A stretch of 64,000 nt of DNA. It comes from Paralithodes platypus. Its lineage: Eukaryota; Arthropoda; Malacostraca; Decapoda; Lithodidae. The translations under genes were made by a program, and so were the position numbers. Below the pieces are notes generated by a model, which was not told where the DNA came from, did not search any database, and saw only the letters and a list, made by a program, of their open reading frames with translations. The stretch lies in NCBI GenBank assembly GCA_032716605.1, contig JAVRFV010002311.1:3201572-3265571 (forward strand). The letters run 5' to 3'. Within the stretch, counting starts at the first letter, position 1. Each line of letters begins with the position of its first letter. Below, one piece after another: positions 10,056 to 21,245 of this stretch.

Positions 10056-10825
10056 TGTGGTAAACTATCAATGGAAGTTAAATATTACTAAGCTATAATG
10101 AATCAAATAAAATCAATCTAAATGAATACTATATCTAAATTGAATTCAATCTGAAACAAGCTAATTTATATCCAAAGGTCTCACATAATAAATGTATATA
10201 ATTATAGGGTAAGGTTATAAGGGTTAATATTAGCCAGGAATTAACTCACCAATAGTTCCACGTGGCAATGAGGCAAGGGAGAACGTTTACCCAATATGGC
10301 GGTGGACAATGGGGAACGAGACTTCGGTCCCAAGACACGAGTCAAGTTAAAGAAAGAATAAATGATTACATGGGAATGGACATGAATAATATGCTTATCT
10401 ATCAGTCATGATGTCGATGAGAGCGTCATGATGGTGTAGTTGTGTGTATTGTGATTAGAGGCACAAAAGCACGATCAACTGAGGGCGGAAAATTAGATGT
10501 TAACTGGTTGGTGTTCGTGAAGGCTCTGGCGTACCTCAAAAGCACACCTTGCTGCCTTGGCAAACCGCCAGGAGCCCAAATTATCGTACCGCATTTAGGT
10601 TGCTCTATACGATAAATTATATTAATATATACGATAAATTCATATATACTACATAAGACCATGGCAATATTGCTTAATAGCATATTAGGCCTTTTATAAC
10701 TTAACTTATTTACAATCTTATAATATACGATCTACTCGTCCTACGTCGTGCTGTAGGAGAGATCGTGACGTCACAGAGACATACAAGATCACAAAAGAGT
10801 CATATTCTATCGTATTTATACGATA
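10056..10825 (-). repeat. BEL/Pao 5' LTR (770 bp)
   Basis: It is near-identical to 3542-4334 and starts TGTGGTAAAC on the plus strand. It ends at CGATA and lacks the final CA seen in the partner LTR. On the minus strand a TATAAATA word lies within its first 15 bases, a possible promoter element, though so near the LTR start that this is a weak call. The next bases (ACGCGAG) belong to dispersed repeat C. Confidence 0.9.
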
Positions 10826-11100
10826 ACGCGAGTGCAAAAAGCATGTAATTCGGTACTTTCCCCATATAATTCAGTATGTAGCGAGTGAGAGAGGGAGGAG
10901 GGAGCTGAGATTCGTGTCAGTAGGTTCGCCGCGGTGGTCTGGAGCAGTCATACGCTCGCTAGTCTCCTGCCACCACTTGTCTCTCTCTCTCAGCAACATT
11001 ACGTGCTGAAATTGCCACTCGACCTATGTCGAGCGCCGCCACATAGTCCAGCTTTATTAAAAACGACTTATGTGGTGAGCCGCTTTTTAAGGGTTAATGT
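10826..11100 (+). repeat. Dispersed repeat family C, copy 1
   Basis: This is a near-identical reverse complement of about 45690-45956. Shared landmarks are ACGCGAGTGCAAAAAGCATG, a GTCTCTCTCTCTCAGCAACA stretch and CACTCGACCTATGTCGA. An open frame across it (10934-11290) shares its first 50 or so residues, beginning MVWSSHTLA, with a frame in the other copy. The similarity follows the whole DNA repeat, so it does not show that a protein is made. The left edge is cut by the retrotransposon. Confidence 0.75.
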
Positions 11101-11430
11101 CATATTCAACCTTCTGTACCGGCGACGTCTTTTGCTTAGAAAGAATCAAAATCTTCTAATGCCAGAATATGAAAAGTACATCGGGTTAACACTATCTGGT
11201 CCGCGGTCCTTTTTGAATCTCCCCTTTTTTACTTTGGAGATTTTAAGATGTTTTTTAAATTCTATCATAAAATGTACAAATTTAGCTTGATGGGGGGTCT
11301 GGGTGCGCACTGTTTTTTATACAGTAGTTTGGAAGAAAGTCGGAGAAGGCCTTGTTTGCCTAGGGGGTTGTAGTGTATAGTAAAAGGTCTTAAAATTTGA
11401 CAAAAACTAATGTGTCTTAAAATCTCAAAA

Positions 11431-11468
<38 letters not shown>

Positions 11469-12242
11469 AAATAAGCCTTATTGAACGAGTCAGAGGTAGT
11501 TTCAAGGCAGCTGTAGCCTATAGGAAGGCCAATAACTTTATGCCAGGTCGAACCAAGATTTATTACTGTGAAATTGAACGATAATTTATGAAAAGGGGCA
11601 CTTGATACTACGCTGTTTTAAAAAGATTAGTTTTATGTCTATGTATTTCGTTCATCAATGCTTCGGGGGATTCGCTCGCTATAAAAGCGAACGACCATTG
11701 AGGATTATGACGCATTTATGATGCTTCATTCTGGCTTGATTGTTTAGGAAAGATCTGTGATCTGACTAAAATCGTCTAATATAAGCCATAAGTATAGCCA
11801 TAAGTCTAATATATTAGTTGTCAATATACTTCAAGGGATTCATTGGGATGGCATTTTGGTGTCATAATATCAAACAAGGGATCGCTTATTCTTGATAGTA
11901 GAATTTGAAGCATACGACTAAAACCATATTTTTTCTGGACGTATATCCATTCAATGATTACAATGCATCGGTTTAGCTATCATGTAGGCTTCACAAAATC
12001 GTACTTAAAGGGATGAGGTATTTGTATCAATGGGGACAAAATGGCGGAGTGGTCTTTAGGGAAGGGAAGGTGGTAGTAGTAGTAGTAGTACCACCAATAA
12101 TTTTTTTTTAACTTTGATTCTTGCGCTAAAATTAAATTATTTTATGCAGAAGGACCTAAGAGGATGCGTATTTTCCCATTTGAGTCGCTAAAGGTCGTCT
12201 AATGGCGAAAAATGTCCCGGGCTGGTTCCTTCTAGAATTACT
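11101..12242. other. Noncoding AT-rich stretch
   Basis: No gene is seen. It contains a TA microsatellite at 11433-11462 and a GTA repeat near 12072-12090 that is framed by GGTGG and CCACC and so can fold. A segment near 11107-11165 (CTTCTGTACCGGCGACGTC) weakly resembles 12373-12395. Confidence 0.6.
11433..11462. repeat. TA dinucleotide microsatellite
   Basis: About 15 uninterrupted AT repeats are followed by a short ATTATATAA tail. Confidence 0.9.
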
Positions 12243-12570
12243 GGTGACCTGCTTTTTGTTATCTCCTTTTCTCTCTTTCTATGGCTTAACAGTAGTCTGA
12301 ATGGGGCCGAATGTCCGGATAGAAGCCAGAGAAAGAGAGAAAAGGAGATCAAAATGCAGGTGACCCCCCTTAACCCTTTCTGTACCGATGGCGTCTATTT
12401 TTTTTTGTTTTATTCCAATGCCAATCTATTTTATTTAGTTTGAGAAGGATCTCTAGACATTAGAAGGCTACAAACTATCCCAATAAATTCGTTCATTAAG
12501 GGGGGTCACCGGCTTTTGTTTATCTTGCTCTCCTATTCTCTCTTTCCCTGGCTTGTATCCATTCGGCCCA
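12243..12570. repeat. Foldback cluster with three related arms
   Basis: The arm at 12243-12285 (GGTGACCTGC, then a TCTCCTTTTCTCTCT stretch) is mirrored as a reverse complement at about 12318-12366. A third arm in the direct orientation occurs at about 12501-12570. The outer pair 12303-12373 and 12497-12567 forms a second inverted repeat around a loop that starts TTAACCCTTTC. This looks like an inverted-repeat element inserted into or duplicated beside a relative. No coding sequence is present. Confidence 0.6.
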
Positions 12571-12639
12571 ACCAATCAATACAAAGTAAGTACGCACCAC
12601 AGGTTGGGTTTGAAAGGGATCTGTTGCATGGGGGCCAAT

Positions 12640-12775
12640 CGTCTCTCTGCATGTTTTAAGACCTTTCTCCCCATTTCTTTGTCTATATTTAGACCTTTCG
12701 TGCTCTTTAGATGTCCTGGCCACATATGGGGAAACCCAGCCTGCAGCCGGCACAATTTTCTACCGAAAAACTAAA
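12640..12775 (+). repeat. Dispersed repeat family D, copy 1
   Basis: It shares TTTAAGACCTTTC, ATTTAGACCTTTCGTGCT and, in reverse, the TTTTCTACCGAAAAA end with copies at 41720-41895 (same orientation) and 42365-43022 (inverted). There is no protein motif. Confidence 0.55.
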
Positions 12776-13010
12776 TGGGGTCTGGCATGAATAAACCAAT
12801 AAATACACCCTACCCCCTTTTAAGAACACGAGCACACGTCCCACCCCCACTGAGTTCCAGCACAGACTGAAACCCATCCCCTGTCCTACCCCCCCCCCCT
12901 ACCCCCCACCTCCGATTCCCCCCTACCCCACCACCCTCAATGCTACCAGAGGCAACAAAATGGCCGATTTTCGTTGCTGGGGTATTTAATTAACCCCTTC
13001 AGCACCATGA
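12776..13010. other. C-rich flank of the 31-bp satellite
   Basis: Long C runs occur between about 12880 and 12950. Just before the array, at 12991-12994, a TTAA is followed by CCCCTTCAGCACCATGACG, which resembles the ends of the TTAA-flanked short elements elsewhere in the window. No gene is seen. Confidence 0.55.
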
Positions 13011-16000
13011 CGAGGTGAGGTTTAGGCGAGGTTAGGTTAGGTTAGGTGAGGTTTAGGCGAGGTTAGGTTAGGTTAGGTGAGGTTTAGGCGAGGTTAGGTT
13101 AGGTTAGGTGAGGTTTAGGCGAGGTTAGGTTAGGTTAGGTGAGGTTTAGGCGAGGTTAGGTTAGGTTAGGTGAGGTTTAGGCGAGGTTAGGTTAGGTTAG
13201 GTGAGGTTTAGGTGAGGTTAGGTTAGGTTAGGTGAGGTTTAGGCGATGTTAGGGTAGGTGAGGTTTAGGCGAGTTAGGTTAGGTTAGGTGAGGTTTAGGG
13301 GAGGTTAGGTTAGGTTAGGTGAGGTTTAGGCGAGGTTAGGTTAGGTGAGGTTTAGGCGAGGTTAGGTTAGGTTAGGTGAGGTTTAGGCGAGGTTAGGTTA
13401 GGTTAGGTGAGGTTTAAGGCGAGGTTAGGTTAGGTTAGGTGAGGTTTAGGCGAGGTTAGGTTAGGTTTAGGCGAGTTAGGTTAGGTTAGGTGAGGTTTAG
13501 GCGAGGTTAGGTTAGGTTAGGTGAGGTTTAGGCGAGGTTAGGTTAGGTTAGGTGAGGTTTAGGCGAGAGGTTAGGTTAGGTGAGGTTTAGGCGAGGTAGG
13601 TTAGGTTAGGTGAGGTTTAGGCGAGGTTAGGTTAGGTTAGGTGAGGTTTAGGCGAGGTTAGGTTAGGTTAGGTGAGGTTTAGGCGAGGTTAGGTTAGGTT
13701 AGGTGAGGTTTAGGCGAGGTTAGGTTAGGTTAGGTGAGGTTTAGGCGAGGTTAGGTTAGGTTAGGTGAGGTTTAGGCGAGGTTAGGTTAGGTTAGGTGAG
13801 GTTTAGGCGAGGTTAGGTTAGGTTAGGTGAGGTTTAGGCGAGGTTAGGTTAGGTTAGGTGAGGTTTAGGCGAGGTTAGGTTAGGTTAGGTGAGGTTTAGG
13901 CGAGGTTAGGTTAGGTTAGGTTAGGTGAGGTTTAGGCGAGGTTAGGTTAGGTTAGGTGAGGTTTAGGCGAGGTTAGGTTAGGTTAGGTGAGGTTTAGGCG
14001 AGGTTAGGTTAGGTTAGGTGAGGTTTAGGCGAGGTTAGGTTAGGTTAGGTGAGGTTTAGGCGAGGTTAGGTTAGGTTAGGTGAGGTTTAGGCGAGGTTAG
14101 GTTAGGTTAGGTGAGGTTTAGGCGAGGTTAGGTTAGGTTAGGTGAGGTTTAGGCGAGGTTAGGTTAGGTTAGGTGAGGTTTAGGCGAGGTTAGGTTAGGT
14201 TAGGTGAGGTTTAGGCGAGGTTAGGTTAGGTTAGGTGAGGTTTAGGCGAGGTTAGGTTAGGTTAGGTGAGGTTTAGGCGAGGTTAGGTTAGGTTAGGTGA
14301 GGTTTAGGCGAGGTTAGGTTAGGTTAGGTGAGGTTTAGGCGAGGTTAGGTTAGGTTAGGTGAGGTTTAGGCGAGGTTAGGTTAGTTAGGTGAGGTTTAGG
14401 CGAGGTTAGGTTAGGTTAGGTGAGGTTTAGGCGAGGTTAGGTTAGGTTAGGTGAGGTTTAGGCGAGGTTAGGTTAGGTTAGGTGAGGTTTAGGCGAGGTT
14501 AGGTTAGGTTAGGTGAGGTTTAGGCGAGGTTAGGTTAGGTTAGGTGAGGTTTAGGCGAGGTTAGGTTAGGTTAGGTGAGGTTTAGGCGAGGTTAGGTTAG
14601 GTTAGGTGAGGTTTAGGCGAGGTTAGGTTAGTTAGGTGAGGTTTAGGCGAGGTTAGGTTAGGTTAGGTGAGGTTTAGGCGAGGTTAGGTTAGGTTAGGTG
14701 AGGTTTAGGCGAGGTTAGGTTAGGTTAGGTGAGGTTTAGGCGAGGTTAGGTTAGGTTAGGTGAGGTTTAGGCGAGGTTAGGTTAGGTTAGGTGAGGTTTA
14801 GGCGAGGTTAGGTTAGGTTAGGTGAGGTTTAGGCGAGGTTAGGTTAGGTTAGGTGAGGTTTAGGCGAGGTTAGGTTAGGTGAGGTTTAGGCGAGGTTAGG
14901 TGAGGTTTAGGCGAGGTTAGGTTAGGTTAGGTGAGGTTTAGGCGAGGTTAGGTTAGGTTAGGTGAGGTTTAGGCGAGGTTAGGTTAGGTTAGGTGAGGTT
15001 TAGGCGAGGTTAGGTTAGGTTAGGTGAGGTTTAGGCGAGGTTAGGTTAGGTTAGGTGAGGTTTAGGCGAGGTTAGGTTAGGTTAGGTGAGGTTTAGGCGA
15101 GGTTAGGTTAGGTTAGGTGAGGTTTAGGCGAGGTTAGGTTAGGTTAGGTGAGGTTTAGGCGAGGTTAGGTTAGGTTAGGTGAGGTTTAGGCGAGGTTAGG
15201 TTAGGTTAGGTGAGGTTTAGGCGAGGTTAGGTTAGGTTAGGTGAGGTTTAGGCGAGGTTAGGTTAGGTTAGGTGAGGTTTAGGCGAGGTTAGGTTAGGTT
15301 AGGTGAGGTTTAGGCGAGGTTAGGTTAGGTGAGGTTTAGGCGAGGTTAGGTTAGGTTAGGTGAGGTTTAGGCGAGGTTAGGTTAGGTTAGGTGAGGTTTA
15401 GGCGAGGTTAGGTTAGGTTAGGTGAGGTTTAGGCGAGGTTAGGTTAGGTTAGGTGAGGTTTAGGCGAGGTTAGGTTAGGTTAGGTGAGGTTTAGGCGAGG
15501 TTAGGTTAGGTGAGGTTTAGGCGAGGTTAGGTTAGGTTAGGTGAGGTTTAGGCGAGGTTAGGTTAGGTTAGGTGAGGTTTAGGTTTAGGCGAGGTTAGGT
15601 TAGGTTAGGTTAGGTGAGGTTTAGGCGAGGTTAGGTTAGGTTAGGTGAGGTTTAGGCGAGGTTAGGTTAGGTTAGGTGAGGTTTAGGCGAGGTTAGGTTA
15701 GGTTAGGTGAGGTTTAGGCGAGGTTAGGTTAGGTTAGGTGAGGTTTAGGCGAGGTTAGGTTAGGTTATATGAGGTTTAGGCGAGTTAGGTTAGGTGAGGT
15801 TTAGGCGAGGTTAGGTTAGGTTAGGTGAGGTTTAGGCGAGGTTAGGTTAGGTTAGGTGAGGTTTAGGCGAGGTTAGGTTAGGTTAGGTGAGGTTTAGGCG
15901 AGGTTAGGTTAGGTTAGGTGAGGTTTAGGAAAGGTTAGGTTAGGTTAGGTGAGGTTTAGGCGAGGTTAGGTTAGGTTAGGTGAGGTTTAGGCGAGGTTAG

Positions 16001-17430
16001 GTTAGGTTAGGTGAGGTTTAGGCGAGGTTAGGTTAGGTTAGGTGAGGTTTAGGCGAGGTTAGGTTAGGTTAGGTGAGGTTTAGGCGAGGTTAGGTTAGGT
16101 TAGGTGAGGTTTAGGCGAGGTTAGGTTAGGTTAGGTGAGGTTTAGGCGAGGTTAGGTTAGGTTAGGTGAGGTTTAGGCGAGGTTAGGTTAGGTTAGGTGA
16201 GGTTTAGGCGAGGTTAGGTTAGGTTAGGTGAGGTTTAGGCGAGGTTAGGTTAGGTTAGGTGAGGTTTAGGCGAGGTTAGGTTAGGTTAGGTGAGGTTTAG
16301 GCGAGGTTAGGTTAGGTTAGGTGAGGTTTAGGCGAGGTTAGGTTAGGTTAGGTGAGGTTTAGGCGAGGTTAGGTTAGGTTAGGTGAGGTTTAGGCGAGGT
16401 TAGGTTAGGTTAGGTGAGGTTTAGGCGAGGTTAGGTTAGGTTAGGTGAGGTTTAGGCGAGGTTAGGTTAGGTTAGGTGAGGTTTAGGCGAGGTTAGGTTA
16501 GGTTAGGTGAGGTTTAGGCGAGGTTAGGTTAGGTTAGGTGAGGTTTAGGCGAGGTTAGGTTAGGTTAGGTGAGGTTTAGGCGAGGTTAGGTTAGGTTAGG
16601 TGAGGTTTAGGCGAGGTTAGGTTAGGTTAGGTGAGGTTTAGGCGAGGTTAGGTTAGGTTAGGTGAGGTTTAGGCGAGGTTAGGTTAGGTTAGGTGAGGTT
16701 TAGGCGAGGTTAGGTTAGGTGAGGTTTAGGCGAGGTTAGGTTAGGTTAGGTGAGGTTTAGGCGAGGTTAGGTTAGGTTAGGTGAGGTTTAGGCGAGGTTA
16801 GGTTAGGTTAGGTGAGGTTTAGGCGAGGTTAGGTTAGGTTAGGTGAGGTTTAGGCGAGGTTAGGTTAGGTTAGGTGAGGTTTAGGCGAGGTTAGGTTAGG
16901 TTAGGTGAGGTTTAGGCGAGGTTAGGTTAGGTTAGGTGAGGTTTAGGCGAGGTTAGGTTAGGTTAGGTGAGGTTTAGGCGAGGTTAGGTTAGGTTAGGTG
17001 AGGTTTAGGCGAGGTTAGGTTAGGTTAGGTGAGGTTTAGGCGGCGTTAGGTTAGGTGAGGTTTAGGCGAGGTTAGGTTAGGTTAGGTGAGGTTTAGGCGA
17101 GGTTAGGTTAGGTTAGGTGAGGTTTAGGAGGTTAGGTTAGGTTAGGTGAGGTTTAGGCGAGGTTAGGTTAGGTTAGGTGAGGTTTAGGCGAGGTTAGGTT
17201 AGGTTAGGTGAGGTTTAGGCGAGGTTAGGTTAGGTTAGGTGAGGTTTAGGCGAGGTTAGGTTAGGTTAGGTGAGGTTTAGGCGAGGTTAGGTTAGGTTAG
17301 GTTAGGTGAGGTTTAGGCGAGGTTAGGTTAGGTTAGGTGAGGTTTAGGCGAGGTTAGGTTAGGTTAGGTGAGGTTTAGGCGAGGTTAGGTTAGGTTAGGT
17401 GAGGTTTAGGCGAGGTTAGGTTAGGTGAGG

Positions 17431-17485
17431 TTAGGTTAGGTTAGGTTAGGTTAGGTTAGGTTAGGTTAGGTTAGGTTAGGTTAGG
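17431..17485 (+). repeat. Pure TTAGG tract, 11 copies
   Basis: Eleven uninterrupted TTAGG pentamers are embedded in the 31-bp satellite, and the normal unit resumes directly after at a GGCGA block. This is the canonical arthropod telomere repeat. Confidence 0.95.
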
Positions 17486-20400
17486 CGAGGTTAGGTTAGG
17501 TTAGGTGAGGTTTAGGCGAGGTTAGGTTAGGTTAGGTGAGGTTTAGGCGAGGTTAGGTTAGGTTAGGTGAGGTTTAGGCGAGGTTAGGTTAGGTTAGGTG
17601 AGGTTTAGGCGAGGTTAGGTTAGGTTAGGTGAGGTTTAGGCGAGGTTAGGTTAGGTTAGGTGAGGTTTAGGCGAGGTTAGGTTAGGTTAGGTGAGGTTTA
17701 GGCGAGGTTAGGTTAGGTTAGGTGAGGTTTAGGCGAGGTTAGGTTAGGTTAGGTGAGGTTTAGGCGAGGTTAGGTTAGGTTAGGTGAGGTTTAGGCGAGG
17801 TTAGGTTAGGTTAGGTGAGGTTTAGGCGAGGTTAGGTTAGGTGAGGTTTAGGCGAGGTTAGGTTAGGTTAGGTGAGGTTTAGGCGAGGTTAGGTTAGGTT
17901 AGGTGAGGTTTAGGCGAGGTTAGGTTAGGTTAGGTGAGGTTTAGGCGAGGTTAGGTTAGGTTAGGTGAGGTTTAGGCGAGGTTAGGTTAGGTTAGGTGAG
18001 GTTTAGGCGAGGTTAGGTTAGGTTAGGTGAGGTTTAGGCGAGGTTAGGTTAGGTTAGGTGAGGTTTAGGCGAGGTTAGGTTAGGTTAGGTGAGGTTTAGG
18101 CGAGGTTAGGTTAGGTTAGGTGAGGTTTAGGCGAGGTTAGGTTAGGTTAGGTGAGGTTTAGGCGAGGTTAGGTTAGGTTAGGTGAGGTTTAGGCGAGGTT
18201 AGGTTAGGTTAGGTGAGGTTTAGGCGAGGTTAGGTTAGGTTAGGTGAGGTTTAGGCGAGGTTAGGTTAGGTTAGGTGAGGTTTAGGCGAGGTTAGGTTAG
18301 GTTAGGTGAGGTTTAGGCGAGGTTAGGTTAGGTTAGGTGAGGTTTAGGCGAGGTTAGGTTAGGTTAGGTGAGGTTTAGGCGAGGTTAGGTTAGGTTAGGT
18401 GAGGTTTAGGCGAGGTTAGGTTAGGTTAGGTGAGGTTTAGGCGAGGTTAGGTTAGGTTAGGTGAGGTTTAGGCGAGGTTAGGTTAGGTTGGGCGAGGTTT
18501 AGGCGAGGTTAGGTGAGGTTAGGTGAGGTTTAGGTTTAGGCGAGGTTAGGTTAGGTTAGGTGAGGTTTAGGCGAGGTTAGGTTAGGTTAGGTGAGGTTTA
18601 GGCGAGGTTAGGTTAGGTGAGGTTTAGGCGAGGTTAGGTTAGGTTAGGTGAGGTTTAGGCGAGGTTAGGTTAGGTTAGGTGAGGTTTAGGCGAGGTTAGG
18701 TTAGGTTAGGTGAGGTTTAGGCGAGGTTAGGTTAGGTTAGGTGAGGTTTAGGCGAGGTTAGGTTAGGTTAGGTGAGGTTTAGGCGAGGTTAGGTTAGGTT
18801 AGGTGAGGTTTAGGCGAGGTTAGGTTAGGTTAGGTTAGGTGAGGTTTAGGCGAGGTTAGGTTAGGTTAGGTGAGGTTTAGGCGAGGTTAGGTTAGGTTAG
18901 GTGAGGTTTAGGCGAGGTTAGGTTAGGTTAGGTGAGGTTTAGGCGAGGTTGGTTAGGTTAGGTTAGGTGAGGTTTAGGTGAGGTTAGGTTAGGTTAGGTG
19001 AGGTTTAGGTTTAGGCGAGGTTAGGTTAGGTTAGGTGAGGTTTAGGCGAGGTTAGGTTAGGTTAGGTGAGGTTTAGGCGAGGTTAGGTTAGGTTAGGTGA
19101 GGTGAGGTTTAGGAGACGTTAGGTTAGGTGAGGTTTAGGCGAGGTTAGGTTAGGTTAGGTGAGGTTTAGGCGAGGTTAGGTTAGGTTAGGTGAGGTTTAG
19201 GCGAGGTTAGGTTAGGTTAGGTGAGGTTTAGGCGAGGTTAGGTTAGGTTAGGTGAGGTTTAGGCGAGGTTAGGTTAGGTTAGGTGAGGTTTAGGCGAGGT
19301 TAGGTTAGGTTAGGTGAGGTTTAGGCGAGGTTAGGTTAGGTTAGGTGAGGTTTAGGCGAGGTTAGGTTAGGTTAGGTGAGGTTTAGGCGAGGTTAGGTTA
19401 GGTTAGGTGAGGTTTAGGCGAGGTTAGGTTAGGTGAGGTTTAGGCGAGGTTAGGTTAGGTTAGGTGAGGTTTAGGCGAGGTTAGGTTAGGTTAGGTGAGG
19501 TTTAGGCGAGGTTAGGTTAGGTTAGGTGAGGTTTAGGCGAGGTTAGGTTAGGTTAGGTGAGGTTTAGGCGAGGTTAGGTTAGGTTAGGTGAGGTTTAGGC
19601 GAGGTTAGGTTAGGTTAGGTGAGGTTTAGGCGAGGTTAGGTTAGGTTAGGTGAGGTTTAGGCGAGGTTAGGTTAGGTTAGGTTAGGTGAGGTTTAGGCGA
19701 GGTTAGGTTAGGTTAGGTGAGGTTTAGGCGAGGTTAGGTTAGGTTAGGTGAGGTTTAGGCGAGGTTAGGTTAGGTTAGGTGAGGTTTAGGCGAGGTTAGG
19801 TTAGGTTAGGTGAGGTTTAGGCGAGGTTAGGTTAGGTTAGGTGAGGTTTAGGCGAGGTTAGGTTAGGTTAGGTGAGGTTTAGGCGAGGTTAGGTTAGGTT
19901 AGGTGAGGTTTAGGCGAGGTTAGGTTAGGTTAGGTGAGGTTTAGGCGAGGTTAGGTTAGGTTAGGTGAGGTTTAGGCGAGGTTAGGTTAGGTTAGGTGAG
20001 GTTTAGGCGAGGTTAGGTTAGGTTAGGTGAGGTTTAGGGAAGGTTAGGTGAGGTTTAGGCGAGGTTAGGTTAGGTTAGGTGAGGTTTAGGCGAGGTTAGG
20101 TTAGGTTAGGTGAGGTTTAGGCGAGGTTAGGTTAGGTTAGGTGAGGTTTAGGCGAGGTTAGGTTAGGTTAGGTGAGGTTTAGGCGAGGTTAGGTTAGGTT
20201 AGGTGAGGTTTAGGCGAGGTTAGGTTAGGTTAGGTGAGGTTTAGGCGAGGTTAGGTTAGGTTAGGTGAGGTTTAGGCGAGGTTAGGTTAGGTTAGGTGAG
20301 GTTTAGGCGAGGTTAGGTTAGGTGAGGTTTAGGCGAGGTTAGGTTAGGTTAGGTGAGGTTTAGGCGAGGTTAGGTTAGGTTAGGTTAGGTGAGGTTTAGG

Positions 20401-21130
20401 CGAGGTTAGGTTAGGTTAGGTGAGGTTTAGGCGAGGTTAGGTTAGGTTAGGTGAGGTTTAGGCGAGGTTAGGTTAGGTTAGGTGAGGTTTAGGCGAGGTT
20501 AGGTTAGGTTAGGTGAGGTTTAGGCGAGGTTAGGTTAGGTTAGGTGAGGTTTAGGCGAGGTTAGGTGAGGTTAGGTAGGTGAGGTTTAGGCGAGGTTAGG
20601 TTAGGTTAGGTGAGGTTTAGGCGAGGTTAGGTTAGGTTAGGTGAGGTTTAGGCGAGGTTAGGTTAGGTTAGGTGAGGTTTAGGCGAGGTTAGGTTAGGTT
20701 AGGTGAGGTTTAGGCGAGGTTAGGTTAGGTTAGGTGAGGTTTAGGCGAGGTTAGGTTAGGTTAGGTGAGGTTTAGGCGAGGTTAGGTTAGGTTAGGTGAG
20801 GTTAGGTGAGGTTTAGGCGAGGTTAGGTTAGGTTAGGTGAGGTTTAGGCGAGGTTAGGTTAGGTTAGGTGAGGTTTAGGCGAGGTTAGGTTAGGTTAGGT
20901 GAGGTTTAGGCGAGGTTAGGTTAGGTTAGGTGAGGTTTAGGCGAGGTTAGGTTAGGTTAGGTGAGGTTTAGGCGAGGTTAGGTTAGGTTAGGTGAGGTTT
21001 AGGCGAGGTTAGGTTAGGTTAGGTGAGGTTTAGGCGAGGTTAGGTTAGGTTAGGTGAGGTTTAGGCGAGGTTAGGTTAGGTTAGGTGAGGTTTAGGCGAG
21101 GTTAGGTTAGGTTAGGTGAGGTTTAGGCGA

Positions 21131-21245
21131 GGTTAGGTTAGGTTAGGTTAGGTTAGGTTAGGTTAGGTTAGGTTAGGTTAGGTTAGGTTAGGTTAGGTTA
21201 GGTTAGGTTAGGTTAGGTTAGGTTAGGTTAGGTTAGGTTAGGTTA
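21131..21245 (+). repeat. Pure GGTTA (TTAGG) tract, 23 copies
   Basis: This is the longest pure telomeric tract in the window: 115 bases with no variant block, bounded by GGCGA blocks of the 31-bp satellite on both sides. Confidence 0.95.

Larger units (their letters stand above)
3542..10825 (-). mobile_element. BEL/Pao LTR retrotransposon, nearly complete
   Basis: The element has two long terminal repeats (3542-4334 and 10056-10825), a primer-binding site, a polypurine tract and a single uninterrupted gag-pol frame. Domain order is protease, reverse transcriptase, RNase H, integrase, as in BEL/Pao elements. By eye the LTRs differ by four substitutions and a few indels, so the insertion looks young. 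Two oddities: the left flank (GTCCC) and right flank (ACGCG) do not form a target-site duplication, and the right LTR lacks its terminal CA dinucleotide. The right flank is dispersed repeat C, but the left flank is not the expected continuation of repeat C. Confidence 0.93.

Noticed and set aside
10811..10825. TATA box of the 5' LTR as a firm promoter call
   Set aside because: A TATAAATA word is present but is only a few bases from the LTR edge and is part of a palindrome. Placement is unusual and no initiator could be confirmed.
10934..11290. Possible small gene shared with 45474-45848
   Set aside because: The shared residues follow a DNA repeat that is equally conserved outside the frame, and the two frames diverge at their ends. 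There is no domain or evidence of protein-level selection.
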